DNA of 64,000 bases from contig NZ_FOTI01000003.1 of assembly GCF_900114545.1 (NCBI RefSeq), positions 85,535 to 149,534 of the forward strand, read 5' to 3'. Source of the stretch: Halanaerobium salsuginis (lineage in GTDB: Bacteria; Bacillota; Halanaerobiia; Halanaerobiales; Halanaerobiaceae). Of this stretch, positions 44,239 to 54,503 are shown one piece after another. Made by a program: the position numbers and the translations under genes. Every line of letters starts with the position of its first letter. Position 1 is the stretch's first letter. The notes below the pieces were generated by a model. That model ran no database searches. It saw only the letters and a list, made by a program, of their open reading frames with translations, and was not told the DNA's origin.

Positions 44239-45573
44239 ATGAAAAAGTTTATTCTATTATTAGCAGTAGTCACAGTCTTTATTTGTAGTCTCAGTACAAT
44301 TGCCGCCGAGCCAGTTACAATTGAGTTCTGGCATGCTATGGGAGGACATAATCTCGAGGTAGTAAATAATTTGGTAGATAAATTTAATCAGACTCACCCT
44401 GATGTTCAGGTTAAAGCACAATATACTGGTTCATATAATGATACACTAACTAAAACCCAGGCTGCAGTTCAGACCGGAACAGCGCCAAATATTATTCAAA
44501 TTTATGAAATTGGTACACAAGTAATGCTGGATAGCGGTATTATAATGCCGATTGAAGATTTGGGTAAAAAAGTTGCTCAGGACACTACTTTTGATTGGAA
44601 TAAGTTTTTAACACCAGTAGCTAATTATTATACTGTTGGCGGTAAACTTAATTCAATGCCTTTCAATTCTTCCACTCCTATTTTATATTATAATCGGGAT
44701 GCTTTTAAAGAAGCTGGCCTGGATCCCAATCGACCACCAAAAACATTTGCTGAATTAAAAGATTATGCGCGCAAACTAACAATTAAAAATGAAGATGGAA
44801 CTGTAGAAAGATATGGTTTTACCCTGGGTATAGTAGGCTGGTTTGTTGAACAGATGGTAGCAAATCAAGATGCTAATTTGGTTAATAATGACAATGGCCG
44901 CAGTGGACGAGCAACTGAATCTTATTTAAATCAAGCAGCAGCTGTACGTTTTGTTAAACTATGGCAAGAAATGGTTGCAGAAGGTATTATGTTAAATCCT
45001 GGCCGAGGTTGGGATGGAGCTAATCAGGCCTTCTCTTCTGGGAGAGCAGCAATGTTAATTGAGTCTACTTCTTCAGTAGCAGCTTTTACAGCTAATGCAG
45101 AATCAGCTGGTTATGAGCTGGGAACAGCCTTTTTACCAAGACCAGCTGATGTAAACAGAGGTGGGGTAGTTATTGGAGGAGCAAGCCTCTGGACTATTGC
45201 TGATCATCCTGAAACAGAACTAAAAGCAACCTGGGAATTTCTTAAGTGGTTATCGGAAAAAGATCAGCAGGTTTATTGGTTCGAAAATACTGGCTATTTT
45301 CCAGTTACCAAGGCAGCTGTTGAAAGTGAAATGAATAATCAATTTTTTGCTAAGAGTCCTAATTATTTAACTGCTTTCTTACAATTATTGCTCAGTAAAA
45401 AAGCTGTTTCTACTCAGGGTGCTTTGATTGGTACTTTTCCTGAAGTGAGACAGATTATTGAAGAAGAAGTAGAAAAAACTCTGCAGGGTAGTTTAACTCC
45501 TCAGGCAGCAATGGATGAGGCAGCTGAGCGGGTAAATAAATCACTAGCAGAATATAATAAGCTTTATCAGTAA
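44239..45573 (+). CDS. ugpB: Glycerol-3-phosphate-type ABC substrate-binding protein
   Basis: 444 residues, ATG after AAAGGAGAG. The signal peptide covers about 1-23. The mature part begins PVTIEFWHAMGGHN and has TGTAPNIIQIYEIGT, FNSSTPILYYNRDAFKEAGLDP and ESTSSVAAF, close to UgpB. It is followed by two permeases and a glycerophosphodiester phosphodiesterase, which supports glycerol-phosphate or glycerophosphodiester uptake. No ATPase gene is present in the set. Confidence 0.85.
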   Translation: MKKFILLLAVVTVFICSLSTIAAEPVTIEFWHAMGGHNLEVVNNLVDKFNQTHPDVQVKAQYTGSYNDTLTKTQAAVQTGTAPNIIQIYEIGTQVMLDSGIIMPIEDLGKKVAQDTTFDWNKFLTPVANYYTVGGKLNSMPFNSSTPILYYNRDAFKEAGLDPNRPPKTFAELKDYARKLTIKNEDGTVERYGFTLGIVGWFVEQMVANQDANLVNNDNGRSGRATESYLNQAAAVRFVKLWQEMVAEGIMLNPGRGWDGANQAFSSGRAAMLIESTSSVAAFTANAESAGYELGTAFLPRPADVNRGGVVIGGASLWTIADHPETELKATWEFLKWLSEKDQQVYWFENTGYFPVTKAAVESEMNNQFFAKSPNYLTAFLQLLLSKKAVSTQGALIGTFPEVRQIIEEEVEKTLQGSLTPQAAMDEAAERVNKSLAEYNKLYQ

Positions 45574-45642
45574 TATTCTATTTAAGACTATAAAATGAAT
45601 AAAAATTAACATAGTAATTAACAGCATAATTGTTTTGCTAGG

Positions 45643-45677
45643 GGATCCCTTCTTCGCAAATTAGCAGGAAGGGATCC
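45643..45677 (+). other. Hairpin between ugpB and ugpA
   Basis: Ten-pair stem GGATCCCTTC / GAAGGGATCC with a 15-base loop. No T run follows, so it is probably an mRNA-stability or attenuation structure that favours the binding protein over the permeases. Confidence 0.7.
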
Positions 45678-45702
45678 TTATAATTATCAGGAGGTGGAGG
45701 TC

Positions 45703-46590
45703 TTGGAAGAACAAAATTATCGCAGTAAAAAAGTTATTCCCTATTTATTACTTACCCCAACTATGCTTATCTTAATCTTATTTCTGTATTGGCCCAGTCT
45801 GCAGTCAATTTATTTAAGCTTTTATCAGCAGGCACCATTTGGACGCAAAAAAATATTTATCGGTCTGAATAATTACTTTAGTCTGTTTCAGAATTCTAAC
45901 TATCTAATAAGTATTTTTCGTTCGACAATTTTTACTTTAATTACAATTGTACTTGGGCTTTTTTTAGCTTTAATTTTAGCTATTTTATTGAATCAAGATT
46001 TAAAAGGTATCAAATTTTATCGAGTTATTTTTTTTATTCCCTATGCAATTTCTGCTACTGTTGCTGGTTCACTCTGGGTTTTTATTCTAAATCCAGTTGC
46101 TGGTCAGGTTAATTATTTGCTTGATTTACTTTTTAATCTGCAAATTGCCTGGCTAACTAATAGCTTTTTTGCCTTTCTGGCAGTTATTATGGCAACTATC
46201 TGGAAAAATATCGGTTTTAATATTATTTTTTTTCTGGCTGGTCTGCAGTCAATTCCGGAAAGTATTTATGAGTCGGCCAGAATTGATGGGGCAAATAGTT
46301 TAACCATTTTTCGTCATATTACAGTTCCTTTGCTGTCACCAACCACTTTCTATTTAGTAATTATGAATATAATTTTTAGTGTGTTTGAAAGTTTTGGTAT
46401 TATTGATATTATGACTCAGGGAGGACCAGCTAATTCGACTAACATTCTTATTTATAAATTGTATCGAGAAATGTTTATTAACTTTCGGCCTGGTTCAGCT
46501 GCTGCTCAAACTGTAGTTTTACTTATTTTAGTAATTATTGTAACTATCCTGCATTTTAAATACGGTAATAATAAAGTTCATTATCAATAA
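45703..46590 (+). CDS. ugpA: Glycerol-3-phosphate-type ABC permease UgpA
   Basis: 295 residues from TTG 45703 after AGGAGGTGG; the in-frame GTG at 45694 lies in the Shine-Dalgarno. Six membrane segments; the EAA loop is IPESIYESARIDGANSLTIFRHITVPLLSPTTFYL. It forms the pore with the next gene. Confidence 0.88.
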   Translation: MEEQNYRSKKVIPYLLLTPTMLILILFLYWPSLQSIYLSFYQQAPFGRKKIFIGLNNYFSLFQNSNYLISIFRSTIFTLITIVLGLFLALILAILLNQDLKGIKFYRVIFFIPYAISATVAGSLWVFILNPVAGQVNYLLDLLFNLQIAWLTNSFFAFLAVIMATIWKNIGFNIIFFLAGLQSIPESIYESARIDGANSLTIFRHITVPLLSPTTFYLVIMNIIFSVFESFGIIDIMTQGGPANSTNILIYKLYREMFINFRPGSAAAQTVVLLILVIIVTILHFKYGNNKVHYQ

Positions 46591-46626
46591 GATGAATACT
46601 AAAGTATTTTGAAAGGAGTTTATAAA

Positions 46627-47469
46627 ATGCTCAAGAAAATTTTAAATAAAAAAAATTATAGAACTATTATCTTGCATTTAGTTTTAATTAGTTTATCTTT
46701 AATTACCTTAATGCCAATCTTATTTGCTTTAAGTATTAGTTTTCAACCACGAGCACAGGTTTTTTCATATCCACCTTCATTTTTACCAGATCAGCTATAT
46801 TTCGGAAACTTTATCAAAGCCTGGCAGGTTATTAAATTAGGCAGAATATTTATTAATAGCATAATTGCTTCGGTTATTGTAATGTTAGGTAAGCTTATTT
46901 TAGGAGTTTTAAGTGGTTATGCTTTTTCTCACTTTAAATTTAAATATAAAAAACTGCTCTTTTTTATGGTATTATTTACTTTAATGCTGCCGATGCAGGT
47001 TCGAGTTGTCCCCTTATTTGAACTAATGAGTCGTCTGGGATTGGCCAATAGTTATTCTGGTCTTGTACTGCCCTTTTTAGCCAGTGCAACTACTACTTTT
47101 TTGATGAGACAGCATTTTTTAACTATTCCCAGTGCTTTAATGGAATCAGCCCAGATCGATGGCTGTGGTCCCATCAGATTCTTACTGCAGATCTTACTGC
47201 CGCTTTCTGGGGCTAACCTAGCTGGTCTGGCAGTAGTAAATTTTCTTGTTATGTGGAATGCTTATCTCTGGCCGCTGGTCATAATTAATTCAGATGAAAT
47301 GAAATTAGCTCAGCAGGGAGTCAAAATGTTATTTGCCAGTGCTGCTGAAAGAGATTGGGGTTTAATTATGGCTGGAACTATTTTAATTGTAATTCCAACT
47401 TTAATTGTTTTTTTACTGGCCCAGAAATTTTTTATAAAAGGAATTGCAACTCAGGGATTAAAAGAATAG
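46627..47469 (+). CDS. ugpE: Glycerol-3-phosphate-type ABC permease UgpE
   Basis: 280 residues from ATG 46627 after AAAGGAG; the 46609 start is rejected because it has no ribosome binding site. Six membrane segments, and the EAA loop IPSALMESAQIDGCGPIRFLLQILLPLSGANLAGL. It pairs with UgpA. The ATP-binding partner must be encoded elsewhere. Confidence 0.88.
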   Translation: MLKKILNKKNYRTIILHLVLISLSLITLMPILFALSISFQPRAQVFSYPPSFLPDQLYFGNFIKAWQVIKLGRIFINSIIASVIVMLGKLILGVLSGYAFSHFKFKYKKLLFFMVLFTLMLPMQVRVVPLFELMSRLGLANSYSGLVLPFLASATTTFLMRQHFLTIPSALMESAQIDGCGPIRFLLQILLPLSGANLAGLAVVNFLVMWNAYLWPLVIINSDEMKLAQQGVKMLFASAAERDWGLIMAGTILIVIPTLIVFLLAQKFFIKGIATQGLKE

Positions 47470-47582
47470 TATTTTAGTTCTAATAATGGCTCAAACTACC
47501 AAATCTAATTTGCAGAAACAGCCCAAAAGTTGTATTATAAAAGAAGACTATTTTTCAAAGCTAGATAAAGGAAGTGGTTAGT

Positions 47583-48302
47583 GTGGAAACTAAAATAATT
47601 GGTCATCGGGGTGGAGTAGATGGTTATCCCGAAAATACTCTGGCTAGTTTTAAAAAAGCAGTTGAGTTGGGAGCAGATGGAGTAGAATTTGATGTACAGT
47701 TGAGTAAAGATGGACAGATAGTTGTTCTTCATGATGAGCTTATTGATAGAACCATGTCTGGTACTGGTTTAGTTAAAAATTATACTCTAGCAGAGTTGCG
47801 GGCAATGAGTGTGAGCAAAAATTTTGGCCCGGAATTTAAAGCAGAGAAGATTCCTACCTTACAGGAAGTTTTAACAGTTGTTAAGGATCTTGAGTTTATT
47901 AATATCGAACTGAAAAATTTTCTACCTTATCATAATCTGGAAGAAAAAGTGCTTGCTGTAGTAGCAGAGTTTAATCTGCAGGCTAAAACTATTCTTTCTT
48001 CTTTTAATCATTATAGTTTACAAAAAATAAAAAAATTGCAGCCAGAAATGAGAGTGGGAGCCTTGTTGGCTGCTAAATTAATCAACCCCACCGATTATGC
48101 TTTTAAAAGAGGTTTTGATGCTCTTCATCTTAATTTTTTAACAGCTGATGAAGAAATTGTTAAAAAAGCTCATTTTATGGGATTAGAACTGAATGTATAT
48201 ACAGTTAATCATCCGACAGCAATGATTGAGCTTTTTGAAAGAGATATTGATCATTTAATAACTGACAATATCGAACTAGCTTTTGAAATGAAGAATATGT
48301 AA
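47583..48302 (+). CDS. ugpQ: Glycerophosphodiester phosphodiesterase UgpQ-like
   Basis: 239 residues from GTG 47583, eight bases after AAAGGAAG; GTG 47574 is an alternative. GDPD catalytic motifs: IGHRGGVDGYPENT (His-Arg and Glu), EFDVQLSKDGQIVVLHDE and INIELKNF. It splits glycerophosphodiesters to glycerol-3-phosphate and an alcohol. It lies 113 bases after ugpE and probably acts on imported or cytoplasmic substrates. Confidence 0.9.
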   Translation: METKIIGHRGGVDGYPENTLASFKKAVELGADGVEFDVQLSKDGQIVVLHDELIDRTMSGTGLVKNYTLAELRAMSVSKNFGPEFKAEKIPTLQEVLTVVKDLEFINIELKNFLPYHNLEEKVLAVVAEFNLQAKTILSSFNHYSLQKIKKLQPEMRVGALLAAKLINPTDYAFKRGFDALHLNFLTADEEIVKKAHFMGLELNVYTVNHPTAMIELFERDIDHLITDNIELAFEMKNM

Positions 48303-48475
48303 AAAATTTATTTATTTTTTATTTTGACTTAAATTCTAATTAAGAATTAATCTTATTAGCTTGAATTTGATTATTGTTTTTATTACAATTAACTTAAGTT
48401 GAAATTATTGATTTTAACTAGTCTTAAACTAACCTGTACTTATTTTCGACTTGAAATTAAGCGAGGTGAGGGTAA

Positions 48476-49255
48476 ATGTTAAGAAAGTTAACAGATTTAA
48501 AGGGCTTTGCAGTAGTTGGTAAATCAGAAGATTTAGGGCAGGTAAGTGATTTTTATTTTGATCAGCAGCATTTTGTTTTACGATATTTAGTTGTTGATAC
48601 AGGTAGCTGGCTTCAAGAAGAGAAAACTTTGCTTTCAACTGCAGCTTTTACTAAAATTGATTTTGCTAATTCTGAAATAAGAGTTGACTTAACAAAAGCT
48701 GATTTAGAGGCTGGTCCTGCTCTGGAAAAAAATAAACCAGTTTCTAAAGAAATGGAAGAGAAAATGGCTCAGCATTTTGATTGGCCCCTTTACTGGACAA
48801 TGCCTGCTAATGGGCCAGCAATTCAGGCTGGTACTATTTTAAGACGTAAATTATTTAATTTTAATGATTTTGATCAATCAACCAGGGCTACTAGTAATAG
48901 TCAGACAATAGAATCTAATCTGCGCAGCTTTACTGAAGTTCACAAGTATCATATTCAAGCTCAGGATAAAGAGTTTGGGCATTTGGCAGACTTATTTGTT
49001 GACGAAGAAAGCTGGTTAATTAGATATTTACTGATTGATACCAGAAATATTTTGCCTGGTAAAGATGTTTTGATTGCTCCAGAATGGATTCAAAATATTA
49101 GCTGGAATCAGAAAAAAATATTTGTCAGCAAAACAAAAGCTGAAATAAAGGCAGCTCCTCCTTATCAGGAGCAGTCTGCTAAAAATTTAGTTGAGCGTTC
49201 TTATGAAAAAGAACTCTATGAACATTATAATGAAGAAAAATATTGGCTGCGGTAA
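48476..49255 (+). CDS. PRC-barrel domain protein
   Basis: 259 residues, ATG after GAGGTGAGGG. Two PRC-barrel units: residues about 1-80 (LTDLKGFAVVGKSEDLGQVSDFYFDQQHFVLRYLVVDTG) and about 155-240 (HIQAQDKEFGHLADLFVDEESWLIRYLLIDTR), separated by a charged linker. PRC barrels are small beta-rich folds in photosynthesis, RNA processing and stress proteins. Function here is unknown. It stands alone and ends in a clean terminator. Confidence 0.85.
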   Translation: MLRKLTDLKGFAVVGKSEDLGQVSDFYFDQQHFVLRYLVVDTGSWLQEEKTLLSTAAFTKIDFANSEIRVDLTKADLEAGPALEKNKPVSKEMEEKMAQHFDWPLYWTMPANGPAIQAGTILRRKLFNFNDFDQSTRATSNSQTIESNLRSFTEVHKYHIQAQDKEFGHLADLFVDEESWLIRYLLIDTRNILPGKDVLIAPEWIQNISWNQKKIFVSKTKAEIKAAPPYQEQSAKNLVERSYEKELYEHYNEEKYWLR

Positions 49256-49263
49256 ATTTAACT

Positions 49264-49287
49264 GAGCCCTGGCGGGCTCTTTTTTTA
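49264..49287 (+). terminator. Rho-independent terminator after the PRC-barrel gene
   Basis: GAGCCC-TGGC-GGGCTC stem and an eight-T run. Confidence 0.92.
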
Positions 49288-49469
49288 TGAATTAATCTTG
49301 AGTAATTAACTATGAATAATTGTAAAATTGTTTTTAAAATTAAAAACAAATTAGCTTTAAATTAATAATAATTATTGATATAATGAATAACAAGGTAAAC
49401 ATACATTCACTCTGTTAATTATTTATTGGTAGAGTAAGAATAAAATTTGATTTTAATTGGGGTGGAAAG

Positions 49470-51491
49470 ATGGATAAAAAAACAGGTAAATTTAAATTAA
49501 AGGCCCCCTTTACAGCTAAAGGTGATCAACCGGAGGCAATAGAAAAGCTGGCCCGGGGAATCAGAGAAAATTATCGTCATCAAACTTTATTAGGAGCCAC
49601 TGGAACTGGTAAAACATTTACCATGGCTAAATTAGTTGAAGAAGTAAATAAGCCGACTCTAGTTATTGCTCATAATAAAACTCTGGCTGCCCAGCTAACA
49701 AGTGAATTTAAAGAATTTTTCCCGGAAAATGCTGTCGAATATTTTGTTAGTTATTATGATTATTATCAGCCAGAAGCTTATGTACCTCAGACAGATACCT
49801 ATATTGAAAAAGATGCTTCTGTTAATGATGAAATTGAAAAATTACGTTTGTCAGCAACAACTTCACTTTTTGAAAGACGGGATGTACTGATTGTTGCTAG
49901 TGTTTCCTGTATTTATGGTCTTGGTTCTCCAGATGACTATCTTGATTTATCATTACCATTAAAAGTGGGGGAGATTAGCGAGCGAAAAGCAATTACCAGG
50001 AGTTTGACTTTTATGCAGTACAGTCGTAATGATCTGGATACTTCACGTGGTCATTTTCGAGTTAAGGGAGATGTAATTGATATCTTTCCTGCTTATCGTG
50101 ATATAGCAATTAGAGTTGAACTTTTTGGTGATGAAATTGATCGAATCACGAGAATTAATACAGTTACTGGTGAGGTAGAAGCTGAGATAACAGAAATGAC
50201 AATTTATCCAGCCAGTCACTTTGTTACACCAGAATCAAAAATAAAGCGAGCACTTAAGACTATTAGCAGTGAACTCGAAACAAGGCTGCAGGAATTACGT
50301 TCTGAAAATAGATTAGTTGAAGCACAGCGTTTAGAACAGAGAACAAGATATGATTTAGAAATGTTAGAACAAATGGGCTTTTGTTCTGGAATTGAAAATT
50401 ATGCTCGTCATTTAGCCGGGCGAAAACCTGGCTCTCGGCCGATGGCGTTACTTGATTATTTTCCAGATGATTTTATGGTAATTATTGATGAATCACATAT
50501 GACAATCCCCCAGATTGGCGGAATGTTTGCTGGTGACCGCTCCCGAAAAGAAAAACTGGTTGAATATGGATTTCGTCTGCCGTCAGCTCTTGATAATCGT
50601 CCTCTTAATTTTAATGAGTTTGAACAGGTAGTCCCACAAGCAGTTTATGTATCAGCAACCCCAGGCCCTTATGAAGAAAAGCATAGTCAGCAGATTGTTG
50701 AACAGATTATTAGGCCAACCGGTCTGGTTGATCCTGAAATAGATGTTCGACCAACTAAAACTCAGATTGATGATTTGCTGGAAGAAATTAGACAGGTAGT
50801 CGCTAAAGGTGAGCGAGTTTTAGTTACTACTTTAACAAAAAGAATGTCGGAAGATTTAACTGAATATCTGGCTGAAGCTGGAATTAAAGTGCGCTATCTG
50901 CATTCTGATATTGATACAATTGAAAGATCAGAAATAATTAGAGATTTAAGATTGGGCGAATTTGATGTATTAGTTGGAATTAATCTTTTACGAGAAGGCC
51001 TTGATCTGCCCGAAGTCTCCCGGGTTGCAATTCTTGATGCTGATAAAGAAGGTTTTTTGCGATCAGAGCGTTCCTTAGTACAGACAATTGGACGGGCAGC
51101 ACGTAATGTAGAGGGTAAAGTTATAATGTATGCTGATAAGATAACTGACTCAATGAAAAAAGCAATTGATGAAACAGAAAGAAGGCGCGAGATTCAGGTA
51201 CAGCATAATTTGGATAATGATATTACTCCAGAAACAATTATTAAACCAGTAAGAGATGTTGTTAGACCAGTAGAAATGGTTGTATCTGAAGACCAAAGTC
51301 GCTATTATGATAAGAAAAAGTCAACTTCTGAGAGTGGAGATGAACCAGATTATGATAATTTAACTCGTAAGGAAATCCAGCAGTTAATTCTAGATTTAGA
51401 AATGGAAATGGAGGAAGCCGCTGATAATCTAGAATTCGAAATAGCTGCTCAAATCAGAGATGAAATAACGGAATTAGAGGCCAGACTTTAA
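49470..51491 (+). CDS. uvrB: Excinuclease ABC subunit B
   Basis: 673 residues, ATG after GGGGTGG. Walker A GATGTGKT (about 43-50), the beta-hairpin region [16 protein letters not shown] box, helicase motif VSATPGPYE and motif [11 protein letters not shown] are those of UvrB. A C-terminal UVR motif ([25 protein letters not shown]) binds UvrC. First gene of uvrB-uvrA-uvrC, here 49 bases from uvrA. Confidence 0.97.
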   Translation: MDKKTGKFKLKAPFTAKGDQPEAIEKLARGIRENYRHQTLLGATGTGKTFTMAKLVEEVNKPTLVIAHNKTLAAQLTSEFKEFFPENAVEYFVSYYDYYQPEAYVPQTDTYIEKDASVNDEIEKLRLSATTSLFERRDVLIVASVSCIYGLGSPDDYLDLSLPLKVGEISERKAITRSLTFMQYSRNDLDTSRGHFRVKGDVIDIFPAYRDIAIRVELFGDEIDRITRINTVTGEVEAEITEMTIYPASHFVTPESKIKRALKTISSELETRLQELRSENRLVEAQRLEQRTRYDLEMLEQMGFCSGIENYARHLAGRKPGSRPMALLDYFPDDFMVIIDESHMTIPQIGGMFAGDRSRKEKLVEYGFRLPSALDNRPLNFNEFEQVVPQAVYVSATPGPYEEKHSQQIVEQIIRPTGLVDPEIDVRPTKTQIDDLLEEIRQVVAKGERVLVTTLTKRMSEDLTEYLAEAGIKVRYLHSDIDTIERSEIIRDLRLGEFDVLVGINLLREGLDLPEVSRVAILDADKEGFLRSERSLVQTIGRAARNVEGKVIMYADKITDSMKKAIDETERRREIQVQHNLDNDITPETIIKPVRDVVRPVEMVVSEDQSRYYDKKKSTSESGDEPDYDNLTRKEIQQLILDLEMEMEEAADNLEFEIAAQIRDEITELEARL

Positions 51492-51540
51492 GTTTTTTTA
51501 TTATTTTAATATAGATTGAAAAAGAGGTGTAATTTATATA

Positions 51541-54357
51541 ATGGCAAATGATCGTTTAATTGTAAAAGGTGCTGAAGAGCATAATTTAAAAAAGATAGAT
51601 TTGGAAATACCAAGAGACAAATTGATTGTAATTACAGGTTTAAGTGGTTCAGGAAAATCATCTCTGGCTTTTGATACAATTTATGCGGAAGGACAGCGGC
51701 GTTATGTTGAATCACTATCAGCTTATGCTCGCCAATTTTTAGGTCAGATGGAAAAGCCAAAAGTCGAGTATATAGAAGGACTTTCACCGGCTATATCTAT
51801 TGATCAGAAAACAACCAGTCGTAATCCTCGTTCTACTGTAGGTACAGTTACAGAAATTTATGATTATCTGCGGTTGCTTTATGCCCGGATTGGGACTCCA
51901 CACTGCCCTTCCTGTGGAAAAGAAATTAGTTCTCAGACAGTTGACGAAATTGTTGATCAGGTTCTAGACATGCCAGAGCGGACTAAAATTCAGATTTTAG
52001 CACCAATTGTAAGAGGAAGAAAAGGTGAGCATGAGCGTACTTTTCTTCAAGCTCTGCGAGATGGCTTTGTGAGAGCCAGAATTGATGGGGAAACAAAATT
52101 ACTTGAAGATGCCGAAAAACTAGATAAAAATTTTAAGCATGATATTGAAATAATAGTTGATCGATTAGTGGTCAAAGCAGGTATCCGGGAGCGCCTGGCA
52201 GATTCTGTTGAAACAGCGCTTGATTATGCTGATGGTCTGGTAATGATTGAACAGCTAGATGGTCAAACAATTACTTTTAGTGAAAAGTTTGCTTGTGCTG
52301 ATTGCGGGATTAGTTTAGAAGAAATGTCTCCCCGGATGTTTTCTTTTAATAGTCCTTATGGTGCTTGTGATAACTGTGATGGTTTGGGAGTAAAAAAAGA
52401 ATTTTCACCGGATTTAATTCTAGATCAAGATAAGTCTATTGCTGACGGAGGAATTATACCCTGGAAGAGTTCTTCCAGCCGCTATTATCCTGCTTTGCTG
52501 AAAGCTTTAGCAGCTGAATATGACTTTAGCCTTGAAACTAAACTTTCCAAACTTGATGATCAAATAATTGAGATATTATTATATGGAAATGATAAAGAAC
52601 TTACTTTTCCTTATACAAATCGCTATGGCAGAACAAGAGATCATACAACTAAGTTTAAAGGTGTAATTGGTTATTTAAAAGAAAGATTGAGTAAATCAGA
52701 TAGCCCGGGAACTCATAAAAGGTTGGAACGCTATATGGATGAGATACCCTGTCAGGTTTGCCATGGTAAGCGGCTTAAACCAGAAGTTCTGGCAGTAACA
52801 ATTGGGAAACTGTCGATTGCAGATTTAACAGCCTTTTCAATTAAAGAGGCACATCAATTTTTAAAGGGTTTAGAACTTGATCAACGTCAACAGTTAATTG
52901 GGAAAGAAATTTTAAAAGAAATTAAAGAAAGATTACGTTTTTTACTTGATGTTGGTTTAGAATATCTAACTCTGGATCGTTCAGCAGGGACACTTTCGGG
53001 TGGAGAAGCACAGCGAATTAGGTTAGCAACTCAGATTGGTTCTGGTTTAATGGGAGTGCTCTATATTTTAGATGAACCCAGCATTGGTCTGCACCAGCGT
53101 GACAATAGTCGTTTAATTAGTACTCTGGAGCATATTCGTGACCTTGGTAATACTGTAATTGTAGTTGAACATGATGAAGAAACAATTAGAGCAGCAGATC
53201 ATATTATTGATATTGGACCTGGAGCTGGTAAACATGGAGGTGAAATAGTAGCAGAAGGCTCACTGGCCGATATTCTTGCTACACCCCGTTCTTTAACTGG
53301 TCAGTATTTATCTGGACAGGAGAAAATAGAGGTACCTGACCAAAGATATCAGACTAATGGTGACTGGATTACGATTAAAGGGGCCAGGCAGCATAATCTA
53401 AAGAATATTGATGTAGCTATTCCTCTGGGTACATTTAGTTGTGTAACTGGTGTTTCTGGTTCTGGCAAAAGTACCTTAGTTAATAATATCTTAAAGAGAA
53501 GAATGATGAAAGAAATTTATAATTCTACTTTACACCCCGGTAAACATGATGAAATTGAAGGTCTGGAAAAAATTGATAAACTAATTGATATAGATCAGTC
53601 ACCAATTGGTAGAACTCCCCGTTCTAATCCAGTAACTTATACTAAAATATTTGATTATATTAGAGATGTTTTTGCCAGTACTCCTGAAGCTAAACAGCGC
53701 GGTTATGAAGTAGGGCGTTTTAGTTTTAACGTTAAAGGTGGGCGCTGTGAAGCCTGCAAAGGCCAGGGAATTGAACAGATTGAAATGCATTTTTTACCAG
53801 ATGTCTATGTTCCCTGTGAAGTATGTGGTGGCAAACGTTATAATAGGGAAACCCTGGAAATTAAATATAAAGGAAAAACAATTGCTGATGTTTTAGATAT
53901 GACTGTTGAGGAAGCACTGGAGTTTTTTGAAAATATTGAGCCGATTAGACGGCGGCTGCAGACGCTTTTTGATGTAGGTTTAGGATATATTAGATTAGGA
54001 CAACCTGCTACAACCTTATCAGGTGGAGAAGCACAGCGGATTAAAATTGCTAAAGAGCTTGGTAAAAGAAGCACTGGTCAGACAATGTATTTACTTGATG
54101 AGCCAACGACTGGGCTTCATTTTGCTGATGTTAAAAAGCTGCTGGAAGTACTACACAGGCTGCGTGGTGATGGCAATACTGTAGTTGTGATTGAGCATAA
54201 TCTTGATGTAATCAAATCGGCTGATTACTTAATTGATCTTGGTCCTGAAGGTGGGGAAAAAGGTGGACAAGTAATAGCCTGTGGTACTCCCGAAGAAGTA
54301 GCAGAAGTAGATAATTCTTATACTGGTAAATTTTTGAAAGAGATTCTGGCTAATTAA
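51541..54357 (+). CDS. uvrA: Excinuclease ABC subunit A
   Basis: 938 residues. Two ABC ATPase units with Walker [10 protein letters not shown] (about 33-41) and GVSGSGKST, both signature motifs [10 protein letters not shown], and Cys pairs of zinc modules (CPSC, CADC, CQVC, CEAC, CEVC). UvrA finds DNA damage and loads UvrB. The start ATG lies after AAAGAGGTG. Confidence 0.97.
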   Translation: MANDRLIVKGAEEHNLKKIDLEIPRDKLIVITGLSGSGKSSLAFDTIYAEGQRRYVESLSAYARQFLGQMEKPKVEYIEGLSPAISIDQKTTSRNPRSTVGTVTEIYDYLRLLYARIGTPHCPSCGKEISSQTVDEIVDQVLDMPERTKIQILAPIVRGRKGEHERTFLQALRDGFVRARIDGETKLLEDAEKLDKNFKHDIEIIVDRLVVKAGIRERLADSVETALDYADGLVMIEQLDGQTITFSEKFACADCGISLEEMSPRMFSFNSPYGACDNCDGLGVKKEFSPDLILDQDKSIADGGIIPWKSSSSRYYPALLKALAAEYDFSLETKLSKLDDQIIEILLYGNDKELTFPYTNRYGRTRDHTTKFKGVIGYLKERLSKSDSPGTHKRLERYMDEIPCQVCHGKRLKPEVLAVTIGKLSIADLTAFSIKEAHQFLKGLELDQRQQLIGKEILKEIKERLRFLLDVGLEYLTLDRSAGTLSGGEAQRIRLATQIGSGLMGVLYILDEPSIGLHQRDNSRLISTLEHIRDLGNTVIVVEHDEETIRAADHIIDIGPGAGKHGGEIVAEGSLADILATPRSLTGQYLSGQEKIEVPDQRYQTNGDWITIKGARQHNLKNIDVAIPLGTFSCVTGVSGSGKSTLVNNILKRRMMKEIYNSTLHPGKHDEIEGLEKIDKLIDIDQSPIGRTPRSNPVTYTKIFDYIRDVFASTPEAKQRGYEVGRFSFNVKGGRCEACKGQGIEQIEMHFLPDVYVPCEVCGGKRYNRETLEIKYKGKTIADVLDMTVEEALEFFENIEPIRRRLQTLFDVGLGYIRLGQPATTLSGGEAQRIKIAKELGKRSTGQTMYLLDEPTTGLHFADVKKLLEVLHRLRGDGNTVVVIEHNLDVIKSADYLIDLGPEGGEKGGQVIACGTPEEVAEVDNSYTGKFLKEILAN

Positions 54358-54503
54358 TAATTATTGTCTTAATCTATTACCAGGCTGGCTAGAAAAGACT
54401 ATTTAAGCTAGGTTATTGATAATTATAGCTAAATAAATTATAATCATAGTAAGTAAAGTTTATAAAACTAATAAAGATTACTTATTTAGTTAAGGTGATA
54501 AAA

